Of a stretch of DNA of 8,469 bases, positions 1-8,457 are shown piece after piece (position 1 is the first letter of the stretch; each line of letters begins with the position of its first letter). The notes under the pieces are model-generated. The model saw only the letters and a list, made by a program, of their open reading frames with translations, did no database searches and was not told where the DNA came from. Position numbers and translations under genes: made by a program. Source of the DNA: Bacteroidota bacterium. Its GTDB lineage: Bacteria; Bacteroidota; Bacteroidia; Chitinophagales; Chitinophagaceae. The stretch lies in the NCBI GenBank assembly GCA_947461015.1, contig CANHIR010000079.1:1-8469 (forward strand), read 5' to 3'.

Positions 1-152
1 ACTGCAATACCAACATGCGCTCCTTTTAAAGGCGCCGCACTTAATAAAGTTTTTTGAGCTTTTTGAACACTACAAGCGGTTAAAGATAAAATTACCGCGA
101 TACAAATTAATTGAATTGGAGTATTTACTCTCTTTCTAATGCTCTTAGCCAT
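1..152 (-). CDS. Partial lipoprotein, probably PBP4-type D-alanyl-D-alanine carboxypeptidase (N-terminal 50 residues)
   Basis: The gene starts at the ATG at 152-150 and runs off the left edge, so only 50 codons are visible. The peptide begins MAKSIRKR, followed by a hydrophobic stretch (about residues 13-25) and a lipobox LTAC with Cys27. This predicts a lipoprotein signal peptide and an envelope location. After the Cys comes a short linker and then APLKGAHVGIA (residues 40-50). That resembles the start of the mature domain in Bacteroidota S13/PBP4 (DacB-like) proteins, which trim or cleave peptidoglycan peptides. The SxxK, SxN and KTG catalytic motifs would lie outside the window, so the family call rests on this short stretch only. 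The start lies 28 nt inside the 3' end of the arginase-fold gene, which suggests co-transcription and translational coupling. The lipoprotein call is firm. The enzyme call is tentative. Confidence 0.55.
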   Translation of the reverse strand, partial: MAKSIRKRVNTPIQLICIAVILSLTACSVQKAQKTLLSAAPLKGAHVGIA

Positions 153-1258
153 CTTTCTGGAATTTCGTTATTGGAAGCTACTAAATAATCTTTATAACTA
201 CAAGGGCACCACTGATCATTATGCAACTTCATCCACCAACGACCCGTACTTTTACTTTGTAAAAACATGGTGTCAATATCAGTAAAGGCAATATGAAATT
301 CCTTAAATCTTTCAATATCTGACAAAGGAGATTCTTTTTTCCCTCTATGAACTCCATCCACGATATACCAAATCATTTGGGCCATTTGAATCGCTGTTAA
401 GCCGTTATGATCCAGCTCTGCTTGATATCCAAAAAGCCCAATCGTACTTGTTTTCCAGCTCATTCCTGCATACTGCATTAACACACATGCTTCCTCCCCA
501 TTGAAACCATTAGGTGTTACCAAATTTGCTGGCGCATGTGCATTTTGAATAGCACTAATATCAAAACTCATTATATGACTATCCCTAATAACGGGCTCCA
601 TTTCCTCAATACTCTCTCTTACAATACCCAATCTAAAACAATCAAATCTTAACTTATCAATGGTTTCTAGCATATGCGGATGCATGAAATAACTTTGAAA
701 GCCAATATGGGCATAATGATTTAGGTGATTAGGCAAGCCTGTATATAATTCTTCTAAAAAATGATCCGATGGAAGTCTTGCTTCCAAATCCAAGTCAATT
801 TTTGCATCTACTACTACGGCATTCACTAGCGTCGGAATGGAAGTATAGGCATGATACTGTGCTAAGGTTAAATCATGTGATCCACCAATGATTACCACTT
901 TTTTGTTTTGCAAAATTAGTTCAGAAACTACTGTCCTTAAGGCAGCATAACTGTCCGAAATAGTTTGACCTATTTTTACATTGCCCAAGTCGGCAATGGT
1001 CACCTGTGCGTGCCAATAATAAAGATTATAAAAAGCGGCTCGAATGGCGTCAGCTGCTGCGTGTCCATTTAGGGCAAAACCTGCCCCCCTGCATTCGCCT
1101 GCACCTATAATTACAATGTCTGCATTGGAAATATCAGGTAAACTGCCCTGGTTCACTAAAATGTGTTTCCCCAATTGGGTATCCCTATACCCTTCGTCTT
1201 TTGAAAGAAGGTCTAAATTTACGGGTTCGACGAAATCCTGAATAGAAGAAAATGACAT
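125..1258 (-). CDS. Divergent arginase/formimidoylglutamase-fold protein with a partly lost metal site
   Basis: A 377-residue protein of the ureohydrolase (arginase/agmatinase/formimidoylglutamase) superfamily, probably cytoplasmic because no signal peptide is seen. The three metal-binding motifs are recognisable but altered. GGSHDL (125-130) stands for GGxHE and keeps His128. DAKIDL (151-156) stands for DAHxD and keeps Asp151 and Asp155, but Lys153 replaces His. SFDISAI (231-237) stands for SxDxDxxDP and keeps Asp233, but Ser235 replaces the second Asp. By comparison with rat arginase I, all four Mn-A ligands are present and both ligands unique to Mn-B are missing. The C-terminal extension (about 300-377) is rich in Trp and ends in a charged tail. 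Bacteroidota genomes carry such genes, often annotated as formimidoylglutamase, but true activity is doubtful here and no histidine-degradation genes are nearby. It lies 60 nt downstream of the response regulator and overlaps the following lipoprotein gene. Confidence 0.8.
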   Translation of the reverse strand: MSFSSIQDFVEPVNLDLLSKDEGYRDTQLGKHILVNQGSLPDISNADIVIIGAGECRGAGFALNGHAAADAIRAAFYNLYYWHAQVTIADLGNVKIGQTISDSYAALRTVVSELILQNKKVVIIGGSHDLTLAQYHAYTSIPTLVNAVVVDAKIDLDLEARLPSDHFLEELYTGLPNHLNHYAHIGFQSYFMHPHMLETIDKLRFDCFRLGIVRESIEEMEPVIRDSHIMSFDISAIQNAHAPANLVTPNGFNGEEACVLMQYAGMSWKTSTIGLFGYQAELDHNGLTAIQMAQMIWYIVDGVHRGKKESPLSDIERFKEFHIAFTDIDTMFLQSKSTGRWWMKLHNDQWCPCSYKDYLVASNNEIPERWLRALERE

Positions 1259-1318
1259 GCGCTTATATTAACTAGTCTATAAACGTTAAAATCATCAAAA
1301 CATTGCCTAGTTAAGTAG

Positions 1319-2014
1319 CTAATCTTGAAATTTATAGCCCACTCCTCTAATAGATATGAAATGAGCAGGATGTCTAGCATCTTTTTCGAAATACTTTCTA
1401 AAATTGAGAATAAAATTATCAATTGTCCGCGTATTTGGAAATACATTATACCCCCATACATATTGCAATATATGCTCTCTGGAAACCACTTTGTTTTTGT
1501 TATCAATTAATAATTTTAACAACATTGCCTCTTTCTTGGTGAGCATTATTTTTTCTCCACTAAACGCGATGGCTTCTAAGGAATTGAAATTGAAGGTATT
1601 GCCAGAAAATATATAAATATCATTTGGAGCAACTTGTATGGTCCTGTTTGTTTTTTGTATCAACTTAGAAACCCTTAATAAAAGCTCCTCCAAATTAAAT
1701 GGTTTTGTCATATAATCATCTGCCCCAATTTTTAAACCCTGCACTTTATTTGCCGTAGTATTTTTAGCACTTAAAATGAGAATTGGTGTTTGATTGTTTT
1801 TTAAGCGCACCATTTCAGTAATAGAGAACCCATCTATACCAGGTAACATTATATCTAAAATGATTAAATCGAAAGCTGCATTTTCAATTTGTTTTAATGC
1901 CTCTGGGCCATCGTAAGCAGAGGTAACCTCATAGCCCTCTATTCCTAAATTCAATTTCAATGTATCATGTAAATGCACTTCATCTTCTACCAATAAAATT
2001 GTATGATTTGCCAT
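1319..2014 (-). CDS. OmpR/PhoB-type response regulator
   Basis: A 231-residue DNA-binding response regulator. The receiver domain (about 4-118) has the acidic pair Glu10-Asp11, phosphoacceptor Asp54 in ILDIMLPGIDG, Ser82 in ILSAKN and Lys104 in TKPF. The C-terminal winged helix (about 132-230) has the usual OmpR pattern: VVSREHILQYVWG (176-188), TIDNFILNFRKYFE (197-210) and the closing IRGVGYKF (222-229). I chose the ATG at 2014-2012. The reading frame stays open 19 codons further upstream, but that extension lies inside the kinase gene. With this start the gap to the kinase stop codon is one base (TAA-T-ATG), which fits translational coupling, and MANHTILLVEDE is a normal receiver N terminus. 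It is the cognate partner of the kinase immediately upstream. The target genes cannot be read from this window. Confidence 0.93.
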   Translation of the reverse strand: MANHTILLVEDEVHLHDTLKLNLGIEGYEVTSAYDGPEALKQIENAAFDLIILDIMLPGIDGFSITEMVRLKNNQTPILILSAKNTTANKVQGLKIGADDYMTKPFNLEELLLRVSKLIQKTNRTIQVAPNDIYIFSGNTFNFNSLEAIAFSGEKIMLTKKEAMLLKLLIDNKNKVVSREHILQYVWGYNVFPNTRTIDNFILNFRKYFEKDARHPAHFISIRGVGYKFQD

Positions 2015-2015
2015 A

Positions 2016-2996
2016 TTAATGTGTAGTAAATGTAAATGTGAAAATACTCCCCTTAGGGTAATGAGCAGCAACTTCTAATTTGGCATTATGAAATATCGCA
2101 ATTCGCTTGCACAAATATAAACCAAGCCCGGTACCCTTGGTGGTTCTCGTATACTCTGCACCAGATCTAAAAAATTTTTCAAAAATCTTATCCTTATCCT
2201 CTAATGGCACACCCACTCCTTCATCCGTAACACTAAGCTTTATCAAATTATTTTCTTTGACAAGTGCAACATAAATGACAGTATCCACCGGCGAGTATTT
2301 AATTGCATTATCAATTAAATTATTTAATAATAATTGCAATAATACCGACTCTCCTTTTATGAATATTTTGTCTTGAATTGAAATTGCAAATTTTCGATCT
2401 TGAAAACGATTTTTATAGGTTGTTGTAGTATGTTCAATGATATAAGAAAAATCCACTTCTTGTGTATTTGCTTGATAGGATCCCATGTCAAGTTGAGATG
2501 CAAACAAAATATTATTACACAAATTATCAAGTCGCTGTGTTTCTAACAATGAAACTTCTAGCATTTTTTTTTGCTGATCGGGCGCTAGTTGTCTTTTTAA
2601 AATGGTTTCAATATTTAATTGCGTAATGGCAATAGGCGTTTTTAACTCATGCGTCACTGCCATCATGAAATTTTGTTGCTGATTTGAATATCGGATCTGT
2701 TTAATTAGTGACCTGTACACATAAATAGCGCCGAGTAAGAATAAAAACAAAATGGTCAAGCCTTCCGCTAAATATTGAGTGTTTTTTCTATTTTGAAAAT
2801 TTTCAATGGCCTGTGATTTTTCTACAAACCTATTGTCATTTTTAAGGATTACGCTATATTGAACTTTTGCAAGTTGTTCATTTTGATTAACCAAAGTCAC
2901 ATACCACCATATAAACGCAACCACCATATAGGATAAAAAAAGCCAATAAATTACCCTTATAAACTGCAGTTTATTTATTTTTTTTAACCCACTCAT
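2016..2996 (-). CDS. Membrane sensor histidine kinase (HisKA/HATPase_c)
   Basis: A 326-residue inner-membrane sensor kinase. Transmembrane helix 1 spans about residues 16-36 and helix 2 about 78-95. They enclose a short periplasmic segment of about 40 residues with no recognisable ligand domain. There is no clear HAMP domain: the dimerisation helix follows helix 2 directly, with phosphoacceptor His116 in THELKTP. The ATPase domain shows the N box NNLIDNAIKYS (225-235), the G1 box DEGVGVP (258-264), the F box FEKFFR (272-277) and the G2 box GTGLGLYL (288-295), so it looks fully active. The start codon overlaps the gldH stop codon by one base (TAATG), and the response regulator starts one base after its own stop. 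The signal is unknown. Sitting beside an envelope lipoprotein suggests envelope sensing, but this is inference. Confidence 0.93.
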   Translation of the reverse strand: MSGLKKINKLQFIRVIYWLFLSYMVVAFIWWYVTLVNQNEQLAKVQYSVILKNDNRFVEKSQAIENFQNRKNTQYLAEGLTILFLFLLGAIYVYRSLIKQIRYSNQQQNFMMAVTHELKTPIAITQLNIETILKRQLAPDQQKKMLEVSLLETQRLDNLCNNILFASQLDMGSYQANTQEVDFSYIIEHTTTTYKNRFQDRKFAISIQDKIFIKGESVLLQLLLNNLIDNAIKYSPVDTVIYVALVKENNLIKLSVTDEGVGVPLEDKDKIFEKFFRSGAEYTRTTKGTGLGLYLCKRIAIFHNAKLEVAAHYPKGSIFTFTFTTH

Positions 2997-3475
2997 TATT
3001 GCTTTGCTTTTTCAACTCTAATACCCGTAGATAAAATATTGGGGAGTGGATCTGCTCTCATCGTATGGGTGATCGCAAATTTATAGACCCCTTTTTTAAA
3101 GTGCACCGGCGCTGGATAAATTGGAATTCTTTGGTCATAAATATCATCCATGCCTGTTCCCAACCAACCTTTCACATCATCCGCCAACGTTAAATCAAAG
3201 GACTCTTTTGAAATTTTATGATCAGGTGCTGTTGTATTTACTTGAATCCAAATATTTTTATAGCTATAGGCGTTGTGGTGCCTTAATACAAAGTATACAT
3301 TATAAGATGACGTTGTGTCTTCAATAGAAAACTGGTATTCATTTACTTGCTTGGAGTCCCATTGATGGGAAGGATAAATTGTACTTTGTTCATACAATTC
3401 TATCGTCTGACAAGAAGACAAGAATGACAGTGCAAAAATTAATCCTAAAAAAGTACTTATTTTTTTCTCCCCCAT
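2996..3475 (-). CDS. gldH: Gliding motility lipoprotein GldH
   Basis: A 159-residue lipoprotein of the GldH family, found in Bacteroidota and required for gliding in Flavobacterium johnsoniae, where the gld genes are linked to type IX secretion. The signal peptide starts MGEKKIS, continues with a hydrophobic core, and ends in the lipobox LSSC with Cys22. Family hallmarks follow: the YNVYFVLRHHNAYSYKNIW segment (58-76), the TLADDVKGWLGTG segment (96-108), and a late block of HFKKGVYKF, then TMRADPLP and GIRVEK near the C terminus (125-156). The ATG at 3475-3473 is preferred because it lies one base after the yicC stop (TAA-A-ATG), the same spacing as at the kinase/regulator junction. An in-frame ATG four codons earlier (3487) would overlap yicC and is possible. 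Many GldH-bearing species do not glide, so its presence does not prove motility. Confidence 0.88.
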   Translation of the reverse strand: MGEKKISTFLGLIFALSFLSSCQTIELYEQSTIYPSHQWDSKQVNEYQFSIEDTTSSYNVYFVLRHHNAYSYKNIWIQVNTTAPDHKISKESFDLTLADDVKGWLGTGMDDIYDQRIPIYPAPVHFKKGVYKFAITHTMRADPLPNILSTGIRVEKAKQ

Positions 3476-3476
3476 T

Positions 3477-4352
3477 TTATAAGACATTTAATATTTGTTC
3501 TTTCGCTTTTTCTAACTCATCCTTCATGAGGATAACGGCTTTTTGGATTTCAATATCATTTGCTTTAGATCCAGTAGTGTTTATTTCTCTCCCCATTTCT
3601 TGTAAAATAAAAGATAACTTTTTGCCCTTAGAAGCATCCGCCTCTTTCAATACCTCTTTAAAATAAACGCAGTGATTGGTTAACCTTACTTTTTCTTCTG
3701 AAATGTCTATTTTTTCTATGTAATAAATAAGCTCCTGCTCCAAACGGCTATTGTCATATTTATCAGCACCAACATGTTGTTCCAATAGTTTAATCAGACC
3801 TTCTTTAATTTTAATTCGTCTATTAGGCTCATGTACTGCAATCAATGCCTGCTGTGCTTCAATGGCTGCAACTCTTTCCAATAAATCTTTTTCTATTGAT
3901 TTCCCTTCGTCTTTTCTATGTTGTATTAATTGATCAATAGCATGCTTTAATAAATCTGAAATTGCTTTCCATTCATCTTCGGTGATCACTTCGCTTGTAG
4001 AAGAAACAACATCCGGCATTTTTAACAAAGTGCTCAATAAATTTTCTTTTTCAATACCAAGCTCGTTTGCCAATTCTACAATAGGCTGATAATAAGATTT
4101 TGCAAGTGCTGTATTAATACTTACTGGCTTTGAGACACCATTAGATTTTACAGAAATAGAACATTCTACACTACCTCTAAATAAAGTTTCATTTAATTTG
4201 TTTCTTATTTCAACTTCATAAGGTTTCAGCAAAGAGGGAATATTTAAACGCAAGTCAAATTGCTTGCCGTTTAATGATTTTACTTCAATTAATAATGTCT
4301 TATCATTAAAACTAGTTTCCGCACGCCCATATCCTGTCATTGAATGCAACAT
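3477..4352 (-). CDS. yicC: YicC/YloC family endoribonuclease
   Basis: A 291-residue member of the YicC family, cytoplasmic proteins with manganese-dependent endoribonuclease activity that in E. coli are linked to RNA turnover and stress. The N terminus MLHSMTGYGRAE matches the family signature (compare E. coli MIRSMTAYAR), which supports starting at 4352 rather than at the internal ATG four codons later. The C-terminal signature is complete: EEKVRLTNHCVYFKEVL (219-235), then GKKLSFILQEMGREINTTGSKAND (243-266) and a final Glu/Lys-rich helix (278-291). The length is normal. It is the first gene of the tight block leading into gldH. A hairpin-forming inverted repeat begins four bases upstream of its start codon, where a ribosome would bind. 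No guanylate kinase gene follows it here, although yicC-gmk is a common pairing elsewhere. Confidence 0.95.
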   Translation of the reverse strand: MLHSMTGYGRAETSFNDKTLLIEVKSLNGKQFDLRLNIPSLLKPYEVEIRNKLNETLFRGSVECSISVKSNGVSKPVSINTALAKSYYQPIVELANELGIEKENLLSTLLKMPDVVSSTSEVITEDEWKAISDLLKHAIDQLIQHRKDEGKSIEKDLLERVAAIEAQQALIAVHEPNRRIKIKEGLIKLLEQHVGADKYDNSRLEQELIYYIEKIDISEEKVRLTNHCVYFKEVLKEADASKGKKLSFILQEMGREINTTGSKANDIEIQKAVILMKDELEKAKEQILNVL

Positions 4353-4355
4353 AGT

Positions 4356-4383
4356 ATACCTTTTTATTGGTGAATAAAGGTAT
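4356..4383 (-). repeat. Hairpin-forming inverted repeat just upstream of yicC
   Basis: ATACCTTT at 4356-4363 is mirrored by AAAGGTAT at 4376-4383. Inside these arms ATT and AAT also pair, after a 2-nt bulge, leaving the loop GGTG. It occupies the ribosome-binding region of yicC and lies within the 58-nt gap after the NUDIX regulator gene. The stem is AT-rich and no U-tract follows on the minus strand, so a terminator is unlikely. An operator or a translation-controlling hairpin is possible. Confidence 0.4.
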
Positions 4384-4410
4384 TAAATTAAAAGGAAGCT
4401 AGGACATATT

Positions 4411-5121
4411 TTAAAAATCAATACCGCTAAAATGCCTCTTTTTTTGTTGGTATTGATCAAAATCAAAAGTGTATAATTTGCCAGGCCTATGAGTTACATG
4501 GGTTTCCATCTCATTGGTATCATTTAAGAATCCCATGGATGCGAATTTCTTTCTAAAATTGCGTCTGTCTAATTTAACATCTAAAATTGCCTCATATACA
4601 TTTTGCAGCTGTCTTAAAGAAAATTTAATTGGCAACAAATTAAAAGCCAATGGTTGTTCTTGTACCTTTTTTTGTAACCATTTGGTACACACTTCTAAAA
4701 TTTGTTTATGGTCAAATGCCATTTCGGTAATCTGATTTACAACATGCCATTTTAATTCATTGTCATGTAATAATAATTCATGATGCTTGATGTTTAATAA
4801 GGAGGCATAAACGGTAGTCACAACCCTGCCACCAGGATGTCTGTTTGGTTTGCTAAAAGTTTGTACCTGCTCCAAGAATACATCGTTCATGCCCGTTCTT
4901 TCCTTTAAAACCCTGTTGGCTGCGGTATCCAAGTCCTCATGCGTATGTACATTATCCCCTAAAAGAGTCAATTTGTTGTGAAATTGTGCTAAGTCACTTT
5001 TAATAAGCAATACCTTTAGCAAGTTCTCTTCAAAGCCAAAAATCACACAATCTACCGTCAAAGGGACGGTTGGATAGGTACTTACAAGGGCTCTGGCATC
5101 TTTATTTTCTGGCATAATCAT
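4411..5121 (-). CDS. NUDIX-domain winged-helix transcriptional regulator (NrtR/AraR-like)
   Basis: A 236-residue two-domain protein. Residues 20-150 form a NUDIX fold starting with the typical LTVDCVIFGFEENLLKVLLIK. Residues 160-228 form a winged helix with LRQLQNVYEAIL (169-180), RRNFRKKF (186-193) and a GKLYTFD closing strand (214-220), as in Bacteroidota NUDIX regulators. The NUDIX box (55-78) is degenerate. The second Gly is Asp56, and the REUxEExG core reads RVLKERTG (70-77), so metal-binding glutamates are missing. This suggests a ligand sensor rather than a hydrolase. Characterised relatives bind ADP-ribose or NAD-related ligands (NrtR) or L-arabinose (Bacteroides AraR). No sugar or NAD-biosynthesis genes are adjacent. 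It is divergent from ligA across 78 nt and upstream of yicC. The start may instead be the Met two codons later (5115). Confidence 0.82.
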   Translation of the reverse strand: MIMPENKDARALVSTYPTVPLTVDCVIFGFEENLLKVLLIKSDLAQFHNKLTLLGDNVHTHEDLDTAANRVLKERTGMNDVFLEQVQTFSKPNRHPGGRVVTTVYASLLNIKHHELLLHDNELKWHVVNQITEMAFDHKQILEVCTKWLQKKVQEQPLAFNLLPIKFSLRQLQNVYEAILDVKLDRRNFRKKFASMGFLNDTNEMETHVTHRPGKLYTFDFDQYQQKKRHFSGIDF

Positions 5122-5145
5122 TCAAAATAAAAGCAATCGAACGCC

Positions 5146-5182
5146 AAAATACGAAATAAAAGAATAAAACTATTTGTATTTT
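5146..5182. repeat. Imperfect inverted repeat between the NUDIX regulator and ligA (candidate operator)
   Basis: The arms AAAATACgAAATA (5146-5158) and TATTTGTATTTT (5171-5182) pair over 12 positions with a single unpaired G, around a 12-nt spacer. The element fills the centre of the 78-nt divergent intergenic region. It begins 25 nt from the regulator start and ends 18 nt from the ligA start, so it would overlap one or both promoters. An autoregulatory operator is a reasonable inference. The AT-rich composition makes partial chance matches likely. Confidence 0.4.
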
Positions 5183-5184
5183 AG

Positions 5185-8276
<3,092 letters not shown>

Positions 8277-8287
8277 TTGTTTTATTT

Positions 8288-8297
8288 TAAACGTTTA
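8288..8297. repeat. Perfect 10-bp palindrome TAAACGTTTA upstream of asd
   Basis: The self-complementary sequence TAAACGTTTA lies 12-21 nt upstream of the asd start codon and downstream of the terminator hairpin. A near copy, TAAACGTTAA, occurs at 1280-1289 ahead of the arginase-fold gene. It could be a protein-binding site. An AT-rich 10-mer is also easily found by chance. Confidence 0.25.
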
Positions 8298-8320
8298 TTT
8301 TATCATTAATAACTATGAAG

Positions 8321-8358
8321 AAAAATAAAAAAGCCTTCCAATTTCTTGGAAGGCTTTT
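8321..8358 (-). terminator. Strong intrinsic terminator (attenuator stem 3:4) in the asd leader
   Basis: A perfect 13-bp stem pairs 8329-8341 (plus-strand AAAAGCCTTCCAA) with 8346-8358 (TTGGAAGGCTTTT), with a 4-nt loop at 8342-8345. On the minus strand the stem is followed by TTTTTTATTTTT (8332-8321), a classic U-tract. On the plus strand only TTTT follows, so termination is mainly leftward. It lies between the candidate promoter and asd, 44 nt before the asd start. It would therefore stop transcription before the gene unless it is bypassed. Confidence 0.88.
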
Positions 8359-8388
8359 GTGTATATTTATTCGCATACAAACAATCAG

Positions 8389-8407
8389 ACCTTCCGCTTA
8401 GCGAGGT
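8389..8407 (-). promoter_or_regulatory. Attenuator 1:2 hairpin around the leader ORF stop codon, with segment 2 able to pair with the terminator
   Basis: In minus-strand RNA, ACCTCGC (8407-8401) pairs with GCGGAAGGT (8397-8389) as CGC/GCG and ACCT/AGGT, with a 2-nt GA bulge. The 3-nt loop is exactly the UAA stop codon of the leader ORF. GGAAGG (8395-8390) is identical to the terminator 3' arm (8339-8334). It can therefore pair instead with CCTTCC (8353-8348) in the terminator 5' arm, which would block the terminator. An outer stem, CATACAAA (8427-8420) with TTTGTATG (8381-8374), encloses this hairpin. Shared 2 and 4 segments are the hallmark of 1:2/2:3/3:4 attenuation. Confidence 0.6.
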
Positions 8408-8442
8408 TTCTTAATTTGTTTTGTATGTTTATTTTTCATCAT
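8398..8442 (-). CDS. Putative Lys-rich leader peptide of asd
   Basis: A 14-codon ORF, MMKNKHTKQIKKPR, ends in TAA at 8400-8398. An in-frame TAA upstream (8457-8455) rules out a longer protein. Five of the 14 residues are Lys, and Met, Thr, Asn and Ile add five more aspartate-family residues. Two consecutive Lys codons (AAG AAA) sit just before the Pro-Arg codons that make up hairpin segment 1, so a ribosome waiting for charged tRNA-Lys would cover that segment. The first ATG follows the candidate -7 box by only 7 nt, so the mRNA would be nearly leaderless. A second ATG is adjacent. Lys codons are common by chance in AT-rich DNA, so the coding call depends on the structural fit around it. Confidence 0.45.
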   Translation of the reverse strand: MMKNKHTKQIKKPR

Positions 8443-8449
8443 TGTGGAA

Positions 8450-8457
8450 CAAAATTA
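8450..8457 (-). promoter_or_regulatory. Candidate Bacteroidota -7 promoter element TAATTTTG
   Basis: TAATTTTG on the minus strand fits the Bacteroidota consensus TAnnTTTG exactly. The matching -33 TTG element would fall about 20 nt upstream and is outside the window, so the promoter cannot be confirmed here. The predicted transcription start is near 8446, four or so bases before the leader ORF. The transcript would run through the hairpins and terminator towards asd. Confidence 0.5.

Noticed and set aside
1325..1616. Plus-strand open frames antisense to the response regulator gene
   Set aside because: They lie opposite a well-supported gene, show no family features, and are shadows of its codon pattern.
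2015..2071. Longer response-regulator start at 2071
   Set aside because: The added 19 residues overlap the kinase gene and do not belong to the receiver fold. The ATG at 2014 gives the expected start and a one-base gap.
3476..3487. GldH start at the ATG at 3487
   Set aside because: It would overlap yicC and add only four residues before a good signal peptide. The ATG at 3475 matches the spacing seen at neighbouring junctions. It is not fully excluded.
4356..4383. Inverted repeat as a transcription terminator after the NUDIX regulator
   Set aside because: The stem is AT-rich and no U-tract follows on the minus strand, and it abuts the yicC start codon.
8315..8400. Plus-strand ORF starting MKKNKKAFQF across the terminator hairpin
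   Set aside because: It is 28 codons long, reads through both arms of the terminator hairpin, has no recognisable domain, and is better explained by the minus-strand leader structure.
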